From contig JAUXTN010000211.1 in NCBI GenBank assembly GCA_030684355.1, positions 25,751 through 89,750 on the forward strand: 64,000 bases of DNA. Direction: 5' to 3'. This DNA is from Pseudomonadota bacterium. Its GTDB lineage: Bacteria > Myxococcota_A > UBA796 > SXON01. Under the pieces are notes generated by a model. That model did not search any database. It saw only the letters and a program-made list of their open reading frames with translations, and was not told the DNA's origin. A program made the translations under genes and the position numbers. The stretch's first letter is position 1. Every line of letters begins with the position of its first letter. This document shows positions 28,927 through 39,568 of the stretch, one piece after another.

Positions 28927-29923
28927 GTGACCAGGGCGCGCTGCTCGGGGCGCGCGAGGCTGATGACCAGCGGGGCCTCGGCCTGGGCGCGCGTGAACGC
29001 CGCGCGCGAGTCGAGCCGCCGCCACCCCTCCTCGATGAGCACCTGCGCGACCGCGCCGCCGAGGTTGCCGCCGGGGCCGAGGAGCACGACGGCGTCGGGG
29101 GCGTACTCGCGGAGGGCCACGCGCACGCTGGCGCCGAAGTCGTAGGGCTCGGTGACCTGCGCGCCGAGCGTGTAGTCGCGGAGCGCGGCCGGATCGGCGT
29201 GGTGGGGGCGGAAGACGACGCCGCGCCCGTCGATGAGCGGCACGGTGGGGGCGCGCCAGCCGAGGCCCGCGAGGTCCGCGGCGGCGCGCGCCGAGGTGCC
29301 GGCCATCAGCGGGGTGTGGAAGGCGGAGTGGAGCGGGAGCTGGAAGGGGGCATCACGGTCGCCGATCTTGCGGGGAGGGAGGCGCTTCATCAACGCGTCG
29401 AGCGCCGCCTGGGTGCCGCCGAGGACGGCCTGCCCGCCGAGCCGGATGCTCCAGTGGAGGTCCGGGATCTCGGCCAGCGCGGCCGCGAGCTCCGGGGAGG
29501 GGAGCGCGCGCCACGCGTCGTCGACGAGGGGGTAGAGGACCTGCCCCCCGATGACGTTGGCGACCTGGTACTGCGCCATCGTCTCGACGAGGGTGAAGGC
29601 GTCGCCTTGCGGGAGGGCGCCGGCGACCGCGAGCGCGGTGTACCAGCCCATCGAGTTCCCGAGGACGCACGCCACCGACACGTCCGTGAGGGCATCGGCG
29701 TCCGCGAGGGTCGCCGCCATCGTCAGGATGGAGGCGTTCTCGCCGGCGACGTGGAGCCGCGAGGAGTAGCTCTCGGCGGCGTCCATCTCCGAGGGCGTGG
29801 GGCGGCCGAGCGCCGCGCGGAAGGCATCCGCGGCCGCGAGCGCGGGGCTGCGGACGGACCGGAGGGAGCCAAGGAGGTCTCGGGTGTAGCTGCCGCGGCC
29901 GGGGCAGACGACGGCGACGCGCC

Positions 29924-29927
<4 letters not shown>
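28923..29927 (-). CDS. Malonyl-CoA:ACP-acyltransferase-like protein (FabD fold)
   Basis: 334 residues. The fold has the N-terminal VAVVCPGRGSY (FabD: AxVFPGQGSQ), nucleophile Ser about 92 in VLGNSMGWYTALAVAG, a catalytic His in PLHSAFHTPLM, and a C-terminal LGPGGNLGG glycine loop. The oxyanion motif PGRGS departs from the usual PGQGS, and the elbow is GNSMG rather than GHSLG, so the acyl substrate may not be malonyl. It starts inside the stop of the fused 2-oxoacid dehydrogenase gene (ATGA), which suggests it handles the branched acyl-CoA that enzyme helps make. Confidence 0.82.
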
Positions 29928-32221
<2,294 letters not shown>

Positions 32222-32323
32222 GCGGGATCCTGCGGCGAGAAGCCGGAGTGAACGGCCGGGTGGAACGAGCCGCCGTCCTAACCCGCGCGATGCCGCGAGG
32301 CCGTCCGCGGCCCAGCGTCGTAC

Positions 32324-32794
32324 CTACCGCGCGCCCTCCGTCCAGACGGGCGGGAGGAAGGCCAGCAGGCGCGCCGGGCGGGTCGTCGGGAGGCGGTCGA
32401 CCTCCAGGAGCGCGAAGCCCGCGCGGTCGAAGCGGATGGCGCCCGTGGGCGCGCCGATGAGCCGCCCGCAGAGGTTGCCCATCGTGGGCTCGTGGCCTAC
32501 CAGCAGGGGGTCCGGGTGCCGCGCGCAGGCCATCAGGATCGGCTCCAGGAAGCCGAGCGCGAGGGCGTCGAGCGCGATGCAGGGCGTCTGCGGGAAGCGC
32601 GCGTGCACCGACGACGCGGTCTGGGTCGTGCGGACGAAGGGGCTGTGGAGGATGGTCCCCGGGGACCACCCGGTGCGGACGAGCGCGTCGAGCACGTTCT
32701 CGAGCTGGAGCCACCCCTCGGGGGTGAGCTCGCGGTCGAAGTCGGTCGGCGCGGTGTCCTCCGCGATGCCATGGCGGAGCAGGGCGATGCGCAT
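32324..32794 (-). CDS. sixA: Phosphohistidine phosphatase SixA-like
   Basis: 156 residues of the histidine-phosphatase (phosphoglycerate-mutase-like) superfamily. The catalytic His is in MRIALLRHGIAED, with a supporting Arg in SPFVRTTQTA and the second His in LLVGHEPTMG. SixA removes phosphate from histidine of phosphotransfer domains or PTS components. It starts two bases after the stop of the upstream helical-repeat gene and ends 102 bases before the E1 start, so the three may share a transcript. Confidence 0.88.
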   Translation of the reverse strand: MRIALLRHGIAEDTAPTDFDRELTPEGWLQLENVLDALVRTGWSPGTILHSPFVRTTQTASSVHARFPQTPCIALDALALGFLEPILMACARHPDPLLVGHEPTMGNLCGRLIGAPTGAIRFDRAGFALLEVDRLPTTRPARLLAFLPPVWTEGAR

Positions 32795-32795
32795 G

Positions 32796-33473
32796 CTACC
32801 CGAACCCCGGCAGCGGCAGCGCCACGCCCGCGGCGCGCGCCGCGCGGGCCACGGCGGTGACGAGGTTCTGGTCGCTCGTCGCGTCCGCGACGGCGTGGGC
32901 GGCGTGGATGGGCACGGCGGGATCCGGGGCCACGCGCGCGGCGCAGAGCAGCGCGAGCACCTCTTCGCGGGCGGATCCGGCGACGCGGGCCTCGGCGATG
33001 GCGCGCGTCGTGACCGCGAGGCACTCGTCCCGCCGCGTGGTGTGCCCGGCCACCACGGCGTCCGCGAGCGCGCCCGCCTTCCGGACCAGCGCCGCCGCCC
33101 GCTCCGCGCCCTCGACTCCCTCGATCAGCGCGTCGTCCGGCATGTCGGCGAGCGTGGCGTCCCGGGCGCGCTCCTGGGCGGCGGCGCGGGTCGCGGCCAG
33201 CCCCGCGAGGATCGACGCGTGGAGCGCCCGGAGCTGGGCCACGCCGTCGACATCGCCCGCCTTCTTCGCGAGCTGGACGGCGGAGGCGGCGGCGCGCTCG
33301 GCCTCGTCGATGCGGCCGAGCTCCCGGAGGGCCTGGGCGCGGTAGGCGGCGCCTCGGGCCTCGAGCGCAGGGCGATCCGGCGCGCGGAGGGCCTCCGCGG
33401 CGGCGATGGCGGCGGGCCAGTCTCGCCGCCGGAGCGCGGCAAACGCGGCGAGGGCGGCTTCGTCGGGGGTCAT
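32796..33473 (-). CDS. Alanine-rich helical-repeat protein of unknown function
   Basis: 225 residues, predicted all alpha-helical. The first half (FAALRRRDWPAAIAAAEALRAPDRPALEARGAAYRAQALRELGRIDEAERAAASAVQLAKKAG) reads as two to three TPR-like hairpins; the rest is helical and Ala-rich. No signal peptide, cysteines or enzyme motif stand out. It abuts sixA downstream, so a role with that phosphatase is possible. The upstream region is the hairpin-rich gap at 33.5-33.7 kb. Confidence 0.6.
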   Translation of the reverse strand: MTPDEAALAAFAALRRRDWPAAIAAAEALRAPDRPALEARGAAYRAQALRELGRIDEAERAAASAVQLAKKAGDVDGVAQLRALHASILAGLAATRAAAQERARDATLADMPDDALIEGVEGAERAAALVRKAGALADAVVAGHTTRRDECLAVTTRAIAEARVAGSAREEVLALLCAARVAPDPAVPIHAAHAVADATSDQNLVTAVARAARAAGVALPLPGFG

Positions 33474-33550
33474 GCAGGGCGCTTAAGCCGTCGGGGCGGG
33501 CCTCGCCGGGGGCAGGGCTCCATCGCCGCGCGCGGCAGGCATCCGGAAGG

Positions 33551-33713
33551 CGGCCGCGTTCGCGCGGCCGGTCCCGCGCCGCTCGGGGCGCGGACCGAGG
33601 CGCCTCGCGCCGCTGCCGAAGGCGCGCGAAAGCCTCCTCCGCCCGGTAGGGCGGGGGAGGACCGTGCGGCCTGGAGGACGCCGACGGCGCCGTCCTCGGC
33701 GCCGGGCCGCCCG
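33551..33713. repeat. Cluster of strong GC hairpins in a 252-base gap
   Basis: Within 165 bases lie: CGGCCGCG-TTCG-CGCGGCCG (33551-33570); GTCC(c)GCGCC with GGCGCGGAC (33571-33595); palindrome CGAGGCGCCTCG (33596-33607); a 12-bp stem CCTCCTCCGCCC/GGGCGGGGGAGG around GGTA with one G-T pair (33633-33660); and GGCGCCG-TCCT-CGGCGCC (33685-33702). CCGCCCGGTAG occurs twice (33639-33649, 33707-33717). The gap lies between two minus-strand genes. It could be a terminator, an RNA-processing element or a REP-like mobile repeat cluster. Confidence 0.7.
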
Positions 33714-33725
33714 GTAGCCGAAACG

Positions 33726-34850
33726 CTACCCGAGCACGCTCAACGCCACCTCGGCCGCGCGCGCCTCGAGCTCGGGCGGCAGGGCGACCTCGCCCGCGGG
33801 CAGGTTGTGCGTGGCGAGCCACTCCAGGCCCAGGCCGAGCACCGCGAAGTGGAGCAGCACGGGCTCCTGCGATCCGCTGTTCATCACGATGTTCAGCGGG
33901 TTGCCACCGGCGAGCACCACGAGCCGCGGGCCCCCGGCGAGCTGGTAGCCGACGACGCGCGGGCCTACCTGGTCCACCGCGTCCGCCTCGGCCTCGAGGC
34001 CCTCGACGTCGATCTCGTCCGCGCCGTGGCCCGCGTTGATGAGCACGGCGCCGTCGTTCGCCTCGCGCAGGAGCGCGACCGGCAGGCTGTGGCGCACGCC
34101 GCCGGCCGTGACGATGACCTTGGCGCGACGCACCGCGTCGAGCGCGTTCGGGGTGGGGAATCCGTCGTAATGTGCAATCAACCGGCGGACGGGGTCGACA
34201 TCGACGACCTCGACGCTCGCGCCCCCGGACCGCGCGTACGCCGCCACGCCCGCGCCCACCGCGCCGTAGCCGACGATGAGCACGCGCCGACCCGCGAGGT
34301 GGCACCCCGTGAGCGCCGTGTACGACTGCCAGAGCCCCTCGCCGACGCCGTGGCGGTTCTCGATGGCGGGCTTCAAACGCCCGTCGTTGATGTTGAGGAC
34401 GGGGAAGGGGAGCGGCGCCCCGGCGCGGAGCCGCGAGATGCCGGAGCGCGTGATCTCGACGCCCGCGCGCGGACGGCGACCCGCCGCGACGAGGCGGGAG
34501 CCGAGCGCGAACCCCACGTCGGCGAACAAGGCAGGATCGGCCTCGACGGTGGCGTCGAGCCCGTCCTCGATGCCGCCGCCGGAGTAGACCTCGACCCCGA
34601 GGTCCCGCAGGAACGCGACCACGCCGGGATCGGTCGTGGCGGGGTTCGCCGCGGAGCAGATCCAGCGGCCGCCGCCGAGCGAGAGCTCGCGCACGATCGT
34701 GGCGGTGAGCGTCGTGAGGTGGAGGTGGAGGCCGACGGTGAGCCCCTCGAAGGGGCGGGTCGCGGCCCACCGGTTGCCGAGCACCGAGAGGACGGGGAAG
34801 AACGTGTCGATCCGGCCCAGCTCGGCCAGGACGCGGGAGGTGTCGGGCAT
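33726..34850 (-). CDS. Divergent S-adenosylhomocysteine-hydrolase-like NAD protein
   Basis: 374 residues against about 430-490 for true SAH hydrolase. The Rossmann domain is clear: GCHLAGRRVLIVGYGAVGAGVAAYARSGG followed by VEVVDVDP, and VIVTAGGVRHSL, INAGHGADEIDVEGL. The substrate-side motif reads LNINDGRLKPAIENRHGVGEGLWQS; family Lys and Asn are kept, but the Asp before Asn is Glu. The C-terminal tail with the NAD-contacting Lys and Tyr of true hydrolases is absent. It may act on SAH with altered kinetics or on a related nucleoside, and its symbol is therefore left open. Divergent from the Cys-rich lipoprotein gene. Confidence 0.75.
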   Translation of the reverse strand: MPDTSRVLAELGRIDTFFPVLSVLGNRWAATRPFEGLTVGLHLHLTTLTATIVRELSLGGGRWICSAANPATTDPGVVAFLRDLGVEVYSGGGIEDGLDATVEADPALFADVGFALGSRLVAAGRRPRAGVEITRSGISRLRAGAPLPFPVLNINDGRLKPAIENRHGVGEGLWQSYTALTGCHLAGRRVLIVGYGAVGAGVAAYARSGGASVEVVDVDPVRRLIAHYDGFPTPNALDAVRRAKVIVTAGGVRHSLPVALLREANDGAVLINAGHGADEIDVEGLEAEADAVDQVGPRVVGYQLAGGPRLVVLAGGNPLNIVMNSGSQEPVLLHFAVLGLGLEWLATHNLPAGEVALPPELEARAAEVALSVLG

Positions 34851-34960
34851 CGGCGGCGTCTATCCGGGCGACCCGCGGGATCCCACCGGACGGATCTCGT
34901 TCGCCACACATGCAAGCGCGCGCAACCGGCGTTAGGCGCGGCCGGTACGAGGCCTCTCCC

Positions 34961-35821
34961 ATGCGACGTTCCAGCTTGTTCGCCCTCTCCGTCGGCATCG
35001 CCGCCTCGCTCGCCTGCGCGGCGGGTACGGAGTGCGGCGAGGGCACCGAGCTGGTGGACGGGGAATGTGTGGCGGCCGAGGCCGACACCGAGCCGGAAGA
35101 GACGGACACGGTGCCCGAGGAGACGGACACCGAGGACACCGAGCCGGTCGACACCGACACCAGCGACGAGGTGCCGACGATCCTCTCGTTCACCTCGGAG
35201 GGCGAGATCACCCAAGGCGGCACGGTCACGTTCGTGGCCCTGCTCGAGGACCCCCAGGGCACCGACGACGTGGCCCTCGGCGCGCTCGTGACCACGGGCG
35301 GCGAGACCGTCGGCGTGTTCGCCGACGGCGGGTCCGGCCGGTGGACGATTTCGTTGGGCTGGGCCGACCTGCAGACGATGGGGGCCATCGACTTCGCGTC
35401 CGAGGAGCAGCGCACCTTCGTCGCGCACTTCGTGGACCGCTCCGCCCACATCGTCGAGCAGTCGGCGACGCTCCGGCTGCATTGCAACGGGACGGCGGCG
35501 TGCAGCGGCGTGTGCACCGACACGCTCAACGACGCGGACAACTGCGGCACGTGCGGCAACACGTGCGATTTGTGCTCCACCGGCCAGTGTTTCTCCTACG
35601 AGTGCATCGAGCAGTCCGCGTCGGTCGACAACTGCGATCAGGCCTGCGCCTCCATCGGGCGGACCTGCGGGGGCGACGTGTGCAGCGGCGGCTCCACGAC
35701 CGGGTACATGATCGGCGACGGCACGTGCGACTCGTTCACGGTCTACCGCCTCGTCGACGAGTGCAGCACGACGTTCACGGACGGCTACGACCTGCACGCC
35801 AAGTGCTGCTGCGCCGGGTGA
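34961..35821 (+). CDS. Cys-rich surface lipoprotein with Asp/Thr-rich stalk
   Basis: 286 residues. A signal of about 18 residues (SLFALSVGIAASLAC) gives a lipobox Cys. An acidic stalk rich in E, D, T and P (about residues 40-70) leads to an Ig-like beta domain (PTILSFTSEGEITQGGTVTFVALLEDP, about 72-170). The end is Cys-rich with DADNCGTCGNTC, a motif of many myxobacterial surface lipoproteins, and the terminal CCCAG. The ATG at 34961 is chosen because it starts the signal; GAGG lies about 10 bases upstream. Probably an outer-surface protein stabilised by disulfides; function unknown. Confidence 0.78.
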   Translation: MRRSSLFALSVGIAASLACAAGTECGEGTELVDGECVAAEADTEPEETDTVPEETDTEDTEPVDTDTSDEVPTILSFTSEGEITQGGTVTFVALLEDPQGTDDVALGALVTTGGETVGVFADGGSGRWTISLGWADLQTMGAIDFASEEQRTFVAHFVDRSAHIVEQSATLRLHCNGTAACSGVCTDTLNDADNCGTCGNTCDLCSTGQCFSYECIEQSASVDNCDQACASIGRTCGGDVCSGGSTTGYMIGDGTCDSFTVYRLVDECSTTFTDGYDLHAKCCCAG

Positions 35822-35926
35822 GCGCGAGGTAGCCAGGCCGGCTAGCGCACGGCCTGTCTACCGAAGACCGGCTCGCGACGGGCGACACACGGAGCCTCGC
35901 GCCTACGTTGTAGGCGGGGGTGGACG

Positions 35927-36553
35927 ATGCTGACGTGGTGGATCCTCGGCTGCGCGCTGCGGGGCGGAGCCGGGCACGAGGTCGATCTCGCGGACCTGGC
36001 GCCGCTCGCGCCGGCGGGGCTCGATGCCCTCAGGGAGGAGGAGCACGCGCTCGCGGTGGCGCGGACCCTGCTCGCGGGGGCCCGGGTCGAGGAGGAGCGG
36101 GCCGCGGACCGGATCGACGTGGCCCGTGCGCGCGTGCGGCAGGTGCAGCTCGAGCGGGACGTCGCGGCGGCGAACGTGGATGCCGCCGAGGCGAGCGAGG
36201 ATCCCACGCGGAGAGGCGTGGCGGCCGGCCGCCTGAAGGCGTACGACCAGGAGCTTCGGGCCGCGCAGGCCGCCGAGCGGTGGCAGGTCTCGTCGTCCGA
36301 CGCGGCGCGCGCGGCGACCCGCCTCGCGCAGGCGCGGGTGGAGCTGAAGCAGGCCGAGCTCGAGATGGCGCGGCTGGAGGTGTTGGAGCAGAACGAGCAG
36401 GCGCGCGGCTACAGCCGGAGCGACTTCACGGAGCAGCTCCGCGAGGCCCAGCAGGCCTACGACAAGGCGCAGCGCGACGCCGACAAGGCCGACGAGGAGG
36501 CCATGCGGGACTACGACCGGTGGCGTGAGCTCGAGGAGCGCCCGCTCGGTTAG
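35927..36553 (+). CDS. Coiled-coil lipoprotein of unknown function
   Basis: 208 residues. MLTWWILGCALRGG looks like a very short lipoprotein signal (Cys about 9). The rest is a nearly continuous charged helix rich in A, E, R and Q with heptad-like spacing (about residues 35-195), ending LEERPLG. It resembles periplasmic coiled-coil spacers rather than an enzyme. It stands between the Cys-rich lipoprotein and the aldo/keto reductase, both on the same strand, with short gaps. Confidence 0.65.
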   Translation: MLTWWILGCALRGGAGHEVDLADLAPLAPAGLDALREEEHALAVARTLLAGARVEEERAADRIDVARARVRQVQLERDVAAANVDAAEASEDPTRRGVAAGRLKAYDQELRAAQAAERWQVSSSDAARAATRLAQARVELKQAELEMARLEVLEQNEQARGYSRSDFTEQLREAQQAYDKAQRDADKADEEAMRDYDRWRELEERPLG

Positions 36554-36579
36554 GGTTCGGGCCAACCTGAAGGTCGACC

Positions 36580-37596
36580 ATGCATTACCGCCAGATGGGC
36601 CGGACCGGCCTGCGTGTCTCCACGATCTGCCTCGGCGCGATGACCTTCGGCGAGAACGCGACCGGCTTCATGGCCGGCGTCGGGTGCGACGAGGACACGG
36701 CGCGCGCGATCATGGACCGCTCGTTCGACGCCGGCGTCAACTTCATCGACACGGCGGACGTGTACGGGAACGGCCTCTCCGAGGAGATCGTGGGCCGGTG
36801 GATGAAGCCCCGTCGCGACCGCGTGGTGCTCGCCACGAAGGGCCGCTTCACGATGGGGACGGGCCCGAACGACATGGGGCTCTCGCGCCTGCACATCAAG
36901 CAGGCGGTCGAGGCGAGCCTGCGCCGCCTCGGCACCGACTACATCGACCTCTACCAGGTGCACCTCCAGGACGCGCGCACCCCCATCGAGGAGACGCTCG
37001 AGGCCCTGGATCGCCTCGTGAAGGAGGGGAAGATCCTCTACACGGGCTGTTCGAACTACACGGGCTACCGCCTCGTCGAGAGCCTCTGGGCCGCCGATCG
37101 CAACCGCACCGCGCGCTACGACTGCCTCCAGGCCCAGTACAACCTCATCGCGCGGGACCCCGAGCGGGAGCTCCTGCCCGCCTGCAACGCCTTCGGCGTC
37201 GGCTTCATCGCGTGGAGCCCGCTCGCCTCGGGGCTGCTCTCCGGGAAGTACCGGCGGGACATGCCGGCGCCCGAAGGGAGCCGCCTCGCCGCGTGGAAGG
37301 ACACGATGGCGCGGCTGGACCGGGACAACAAGTGGACCCTCGTCGAGGCGCTCGCCGCCTGCGCCGCGGAGCTCGGCACGTCCCCGGCGACCCTCGCGCT
37401 GGCCTGGGCCCTCGCGAAGCCCGGCATGACCTCGGTGATCATCGGGGCGCGCACGGTGGAGCAGCTCGAGGCCAACCTCGCCGCGGACGCGCTGACCGTG
37501 CCCGCCGCGATCCTCGCGCGGCTGGACGAGGCGTCGAAGCCGGAGGAGTGGGGCTACCCCTACGACTTCATCGCGCGGGTGGACGGGCGCTGGTAG
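36580..37596 (+). CDS. Aldo/keto reductase
   Basis: 338 residues. NADPH-dependent carbonyl reductase of the TIM-barrel family. The catalytic tetrad is intact: Asp and Tyr in FIDTADVYGNG, Lys in VVLATKGRF, His in DYIDLYQVHLQD. YTGCSNYTGYRLVES and the cofactor-binding SVIIGARTVEQLEANL complete the signature. AAGG lies seven bases before the ATG. Physiological substrate unknown. Convergent with hemB (6 bases between stops). Confidence 0.93.
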   Translation: MHYRQMGRTGLRVSTICLGAMTFGENATGFMAGVGCDEDTARAIMDRSFDAGVNFIDTADVYGNGLSEEIVGRWMKPRRDRVVLATKGRFTMGTGPNDMGLSRLHIKQAVEASLRRLGTDYIDLYQVHLQDARTPIEETLEALDRLVKEGKILYTGCSNYTGYRLVESLWAADRNRTARYDCLQAQYNLIARDPERELLPACNAFGVGFIAWSPLASGLLSGKYRRDMPAPEGSRLAAWKDTMARLDRDNKWTLVEALAACAAELGTSPATLALAWALAKPGMTSVIIGARTVEQLEANLAADALTVPAAILARLDEASKPEEWGYPYDFIARVDGRW

Positions 37597-37602
37597 CCAC
37601 TC

Positions 37603-38556
37603 TCAGAGCTTGACCTTCCCCGCCCACACCTCGGGGCCGAGGTAGGTCACGATGAGGTCGGCGCCGGCGCGGCGGATGGACACGAGGGTCTCCCGGGCCG
37701 CGCGCGGGAAGTCGATGCGGCCGGACTTCCCGGCCTCCTTCAACATCGCGTACTCGCCGCTCACCTGGTACGCGACGATCGGGAGGTCGTAGCGGCGCCG
37801 GGTCTCGCTGATGAGGTCGAGGTTGGTCAGCGCGGGCTTGATCATGATCAGGTCGGCGCCCTCGTGCACGTCGGCGTCGATCTCGCGCATCGCCTCGCGC
37901 CGGTTGGCGGGGTTCATCTGGTAGCCGCGGCGGTCGCCGTGCTGAGGGGCGCTCTCCGCCGCCACGCGGAACGGGCCGTAGAACGCCGACGCCATCTTCG
38001 CGGCGTAGGACATCAGCAGGGTGTAGGAGTGGCCGGCGTCGTCGAGCGCGGCGCGGATCGTCGCCACGCGGCCGTCCATCATGTCGCTCGGGCAGACGAC
38101 GTCGACCCCCGCTTCCGCGAGCATCACCGACATCTTCGCGAGGTGGGCGACCGACTCGTCGTTCTGCACCATGCCGTCGCGCCAGATGCCGCAGTGGCCG
38201 TCCGGCGTGTAGGAGCAGAGGCACACGTCCGCCATGACGGTCAGCCCCGAGCCTTTGAGGGCCTGCGCCGCGCGCGCCACGAGCCCGTTCGGATCCGCCG
38301 CGTGGTGCAGCCCCTTCTCGGGCGGGACCCCGAACAGCATCAGGGCCTCCGCGCCGCCGGACCGCGCGCGGTCGGCCTCCGCGGCCACCTGGTCCACCGA
38401 GAGCTGCCACATGCCGCCGTCCTCGGGGGCCTCGCGGCGGATGCCCGCCCCCTCGACGACGAAGTACGCGGGCACCAGGGCCCGCGCGGGCACGTCGGTC
38501 TCGGTGAAGAGGCGGAGGAGCGATTCGGTGCGGCGGAGGCGGCGGAGGCGTTGCAT
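37603..38556 (-). CDS. hemB: Delta-aminolevulinic acid dehydratase (porphobilinogen synthase)
   Basis: 317 residues. Condenses two 5-aminolevulinates to porphobilinogen. The zinc-type cysteine cluster is present in DVCLCSYTPDGHCG. The two active-site lysines lie in SYAAKMASAFYGPFR and LIMIKPALTNLD, and CPSDMMDGRVATIR is also typical. Members that have the Cys cluster use zinc rather than only magnesium. It is separated from the main heme operon by about 8 kb and lies two genes from hemD, on the same strand, with the globin and NsrR-like genes between. Confidence 0.96.
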   Translation of the reverse strand: MQRLRRLRRTESLLRLFTETDVPARALVPAYFVVEGAGIRREAPEDGGMWQLSVDQVAAEADRARSGGAEALMLFGVPPEKGLHHAADPNGLVARAAQALKGSGLTVMADVCLCSYTPDGHCGIWRDGMVQNDESVAHLAKMSVMLAEAGVDVVCPSDMMDGRVATIRAALDDAGHSYTLLMSYAAKMASAFYGPFRVAAESAPQHGDRRGYQMNPANRREAMREIDADVHEGADLIMIKPALTNLDLISETRRRYDLPIVAYQVSGEYAMLKEAGKSGRIDFPRAARETLVSIRRAGADLIVTYLGPEVWAGKVKL

Positions 38557-38619
38557 CCCGGGGGTTTATCCGCCCCGGGAGGCAGCCGGCCGCCGCGCCG
38601 GGTCATCGGCGCGTCACCG

Positions 38620-39051
38620 TCAGTGGGGGAGATTGGCCTCGGCGCGGGCGCGCACCGCGCCGGCGAGGGCGAGGTCCGTCAGCGAGCCGTAGACGCGGCC
38701 CCAGGCGGCCCCGTGCCCGTCGGTCCAGCGGTCCCCGCAGAGCTCCGCGAGCGAGGCAATCAGGGACTCGCCGACCCAACCGTACATCTCGTCGGTCACG
38801 CCGTAGCTGACGTGCTTCGCGCCGATGGCGCCGAGCGTGTCGGTGAGCCAGGGGCCGTCCTCGATGTGATCGAGGGCCGCCACGATGGCGTCCTGTAGCA
38901 TCCGGGCCTGGGCGTCACTCGCGTTGCGGCCGAAGAGCGGCCGCACCTGGGGGTAGCGCTCGAAGAGGATCTCGTAGAACCGGCGCGTGATGACGGGCTC
39001 GCGTTCGACGGCCCAACCGATGGACTGGGAGAGAAGGTCTTTGTCGTTCAT
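38620..39051 (-). CDS. Single-domain globin of the flavohemoglobin type
   Basis: 143 residues covering one globin domain. The proximal heme His is in IGAKHVSYGVTDEMYG, and the distal-side helix is ITRRFYEILFERYPQVRPLF. The sequence is like the globin part of Hmp but has no FAD/NAD reductase domain. It probably binds O2 or NO. The divergent neighbour is an NsrR-like regulator, which supports a nitric-oxide role; this is inference. A dyad lies in the shared 76-base intergenic region. Confidence 0.9.
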   Translation of the reverse strand: MNDKDLLSQSIGWAVEREPVITRRFYEILFERYPQVRPLFGRNASDAQARMLQDAIVAALDHIEDGPWLTDTLGAIGAKHVSYGVTDEMYGWVGESLIASLAELCGDRWTDGHGAAWGRVYGSLTDLALAGAVRARAEANLPH

Positions 39052-39079
39052 GGAGTGCTCCTTTGAGGGCCAATCATGG

Positions 39080-39097
39080 TATCCCAGGGTCCGGATA
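39080..39097. promoter_or_regulatory. Candidate operator between globin and NsrR-like genes
   Basis: TATCC (39080-39084) and GGATA (39093-39097) form a dyad with an 8-base spacer inside the only intergenic region of this divergent pair. Its position suits an operator of the Rrf2 protein encoded next to it. The arms do not match the E. coli NsrR consensus closely. Confidence 0.35.
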
Positions 39098-39127
39098 TGG
39101 CAACCTCACGCAGGCCCGGAGGACATG

Positions 39128-39568
39128 GTGCAGCTTACCGACCGCACGGATCTCGGCCTGCGCATGCTCCTCTACCTTGCCGTTCACGACGACGGGCGTG
39201 TCTCCGTCGCGACGATCGCGCAGGCGTACGGCGCCTCGGAGGCACACCTCTCGAAGGTGGCGCAGGCGCTCGTCCACGCCGGCTTCATCGACACCCTCCC
39301 GGGTCGGGGCGGTGGGGTGCGGCTCACGCGGTCGCCCGCCGCCATCCGGGTGGGCGCGGTGGTGCGGGCGCTCGAGCCCATGCCGCTCGCCGCGTGCTTC
39401 GCGAGCGATCGCCCGTGTGTCGTCGCGGGGCCGTGCGGCCTGCAACCCGCGCTGCGGGCGGCGCGCGAGGCGTTCCTGGCGGTGCTCGACGGCGTGACGA
39501 TCGCGGACGCCGCGGTCCAGCGGCCGGCGTTGCGAGGGCGGCTCGGGTCGAAGACGCCGCCGGGGTGA
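39128..39568 (+). CDS. Rrf2-family regulator, NsrR-like
   Basis: 146 residues. Winged-helix DNA-binding half (MQLTDRTDLGLRMLLYLAVHDDGRVSVATIAQAYGASEAHLSKVAQAL), then a three-cysteine Fe-S site C-x6-C-x5-C in AACFASDRPCVVAGPCGL, close to the NsrR pattern. NsrR uses an Fe-S cluster to sense NO and derepress NO-detoxifying genes. I choose GTG 39128: it gives the standard MQLTxxTD start and lies five bases from GGAGG (39118-39122), whereas ATG 39125 would be only two bases away. Its stop abuts hemD in a TGATCA palindrome. Confidence 0.85.
   Translation: MQLTDRTDLGLRMLLYLAVHDDGRVSVATIAQAYGASEAHLSKVAQALVHAGFIDTLPGRGGGVRLTRSPAAIRVGAVVRALEPMPLAACFASDRPCVVAGPCGLQPALRAAREAFLAVLDGVTIADAAVQRPALRGRLGSKTPPG

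Noticed and set aside
34851..34960. SAH riboswitch upstream of the SAH-hydrolase-like gene
   Set aside because: The 110-base divergent gap shows no recognisable pseudoknot layout of that riboswitch.
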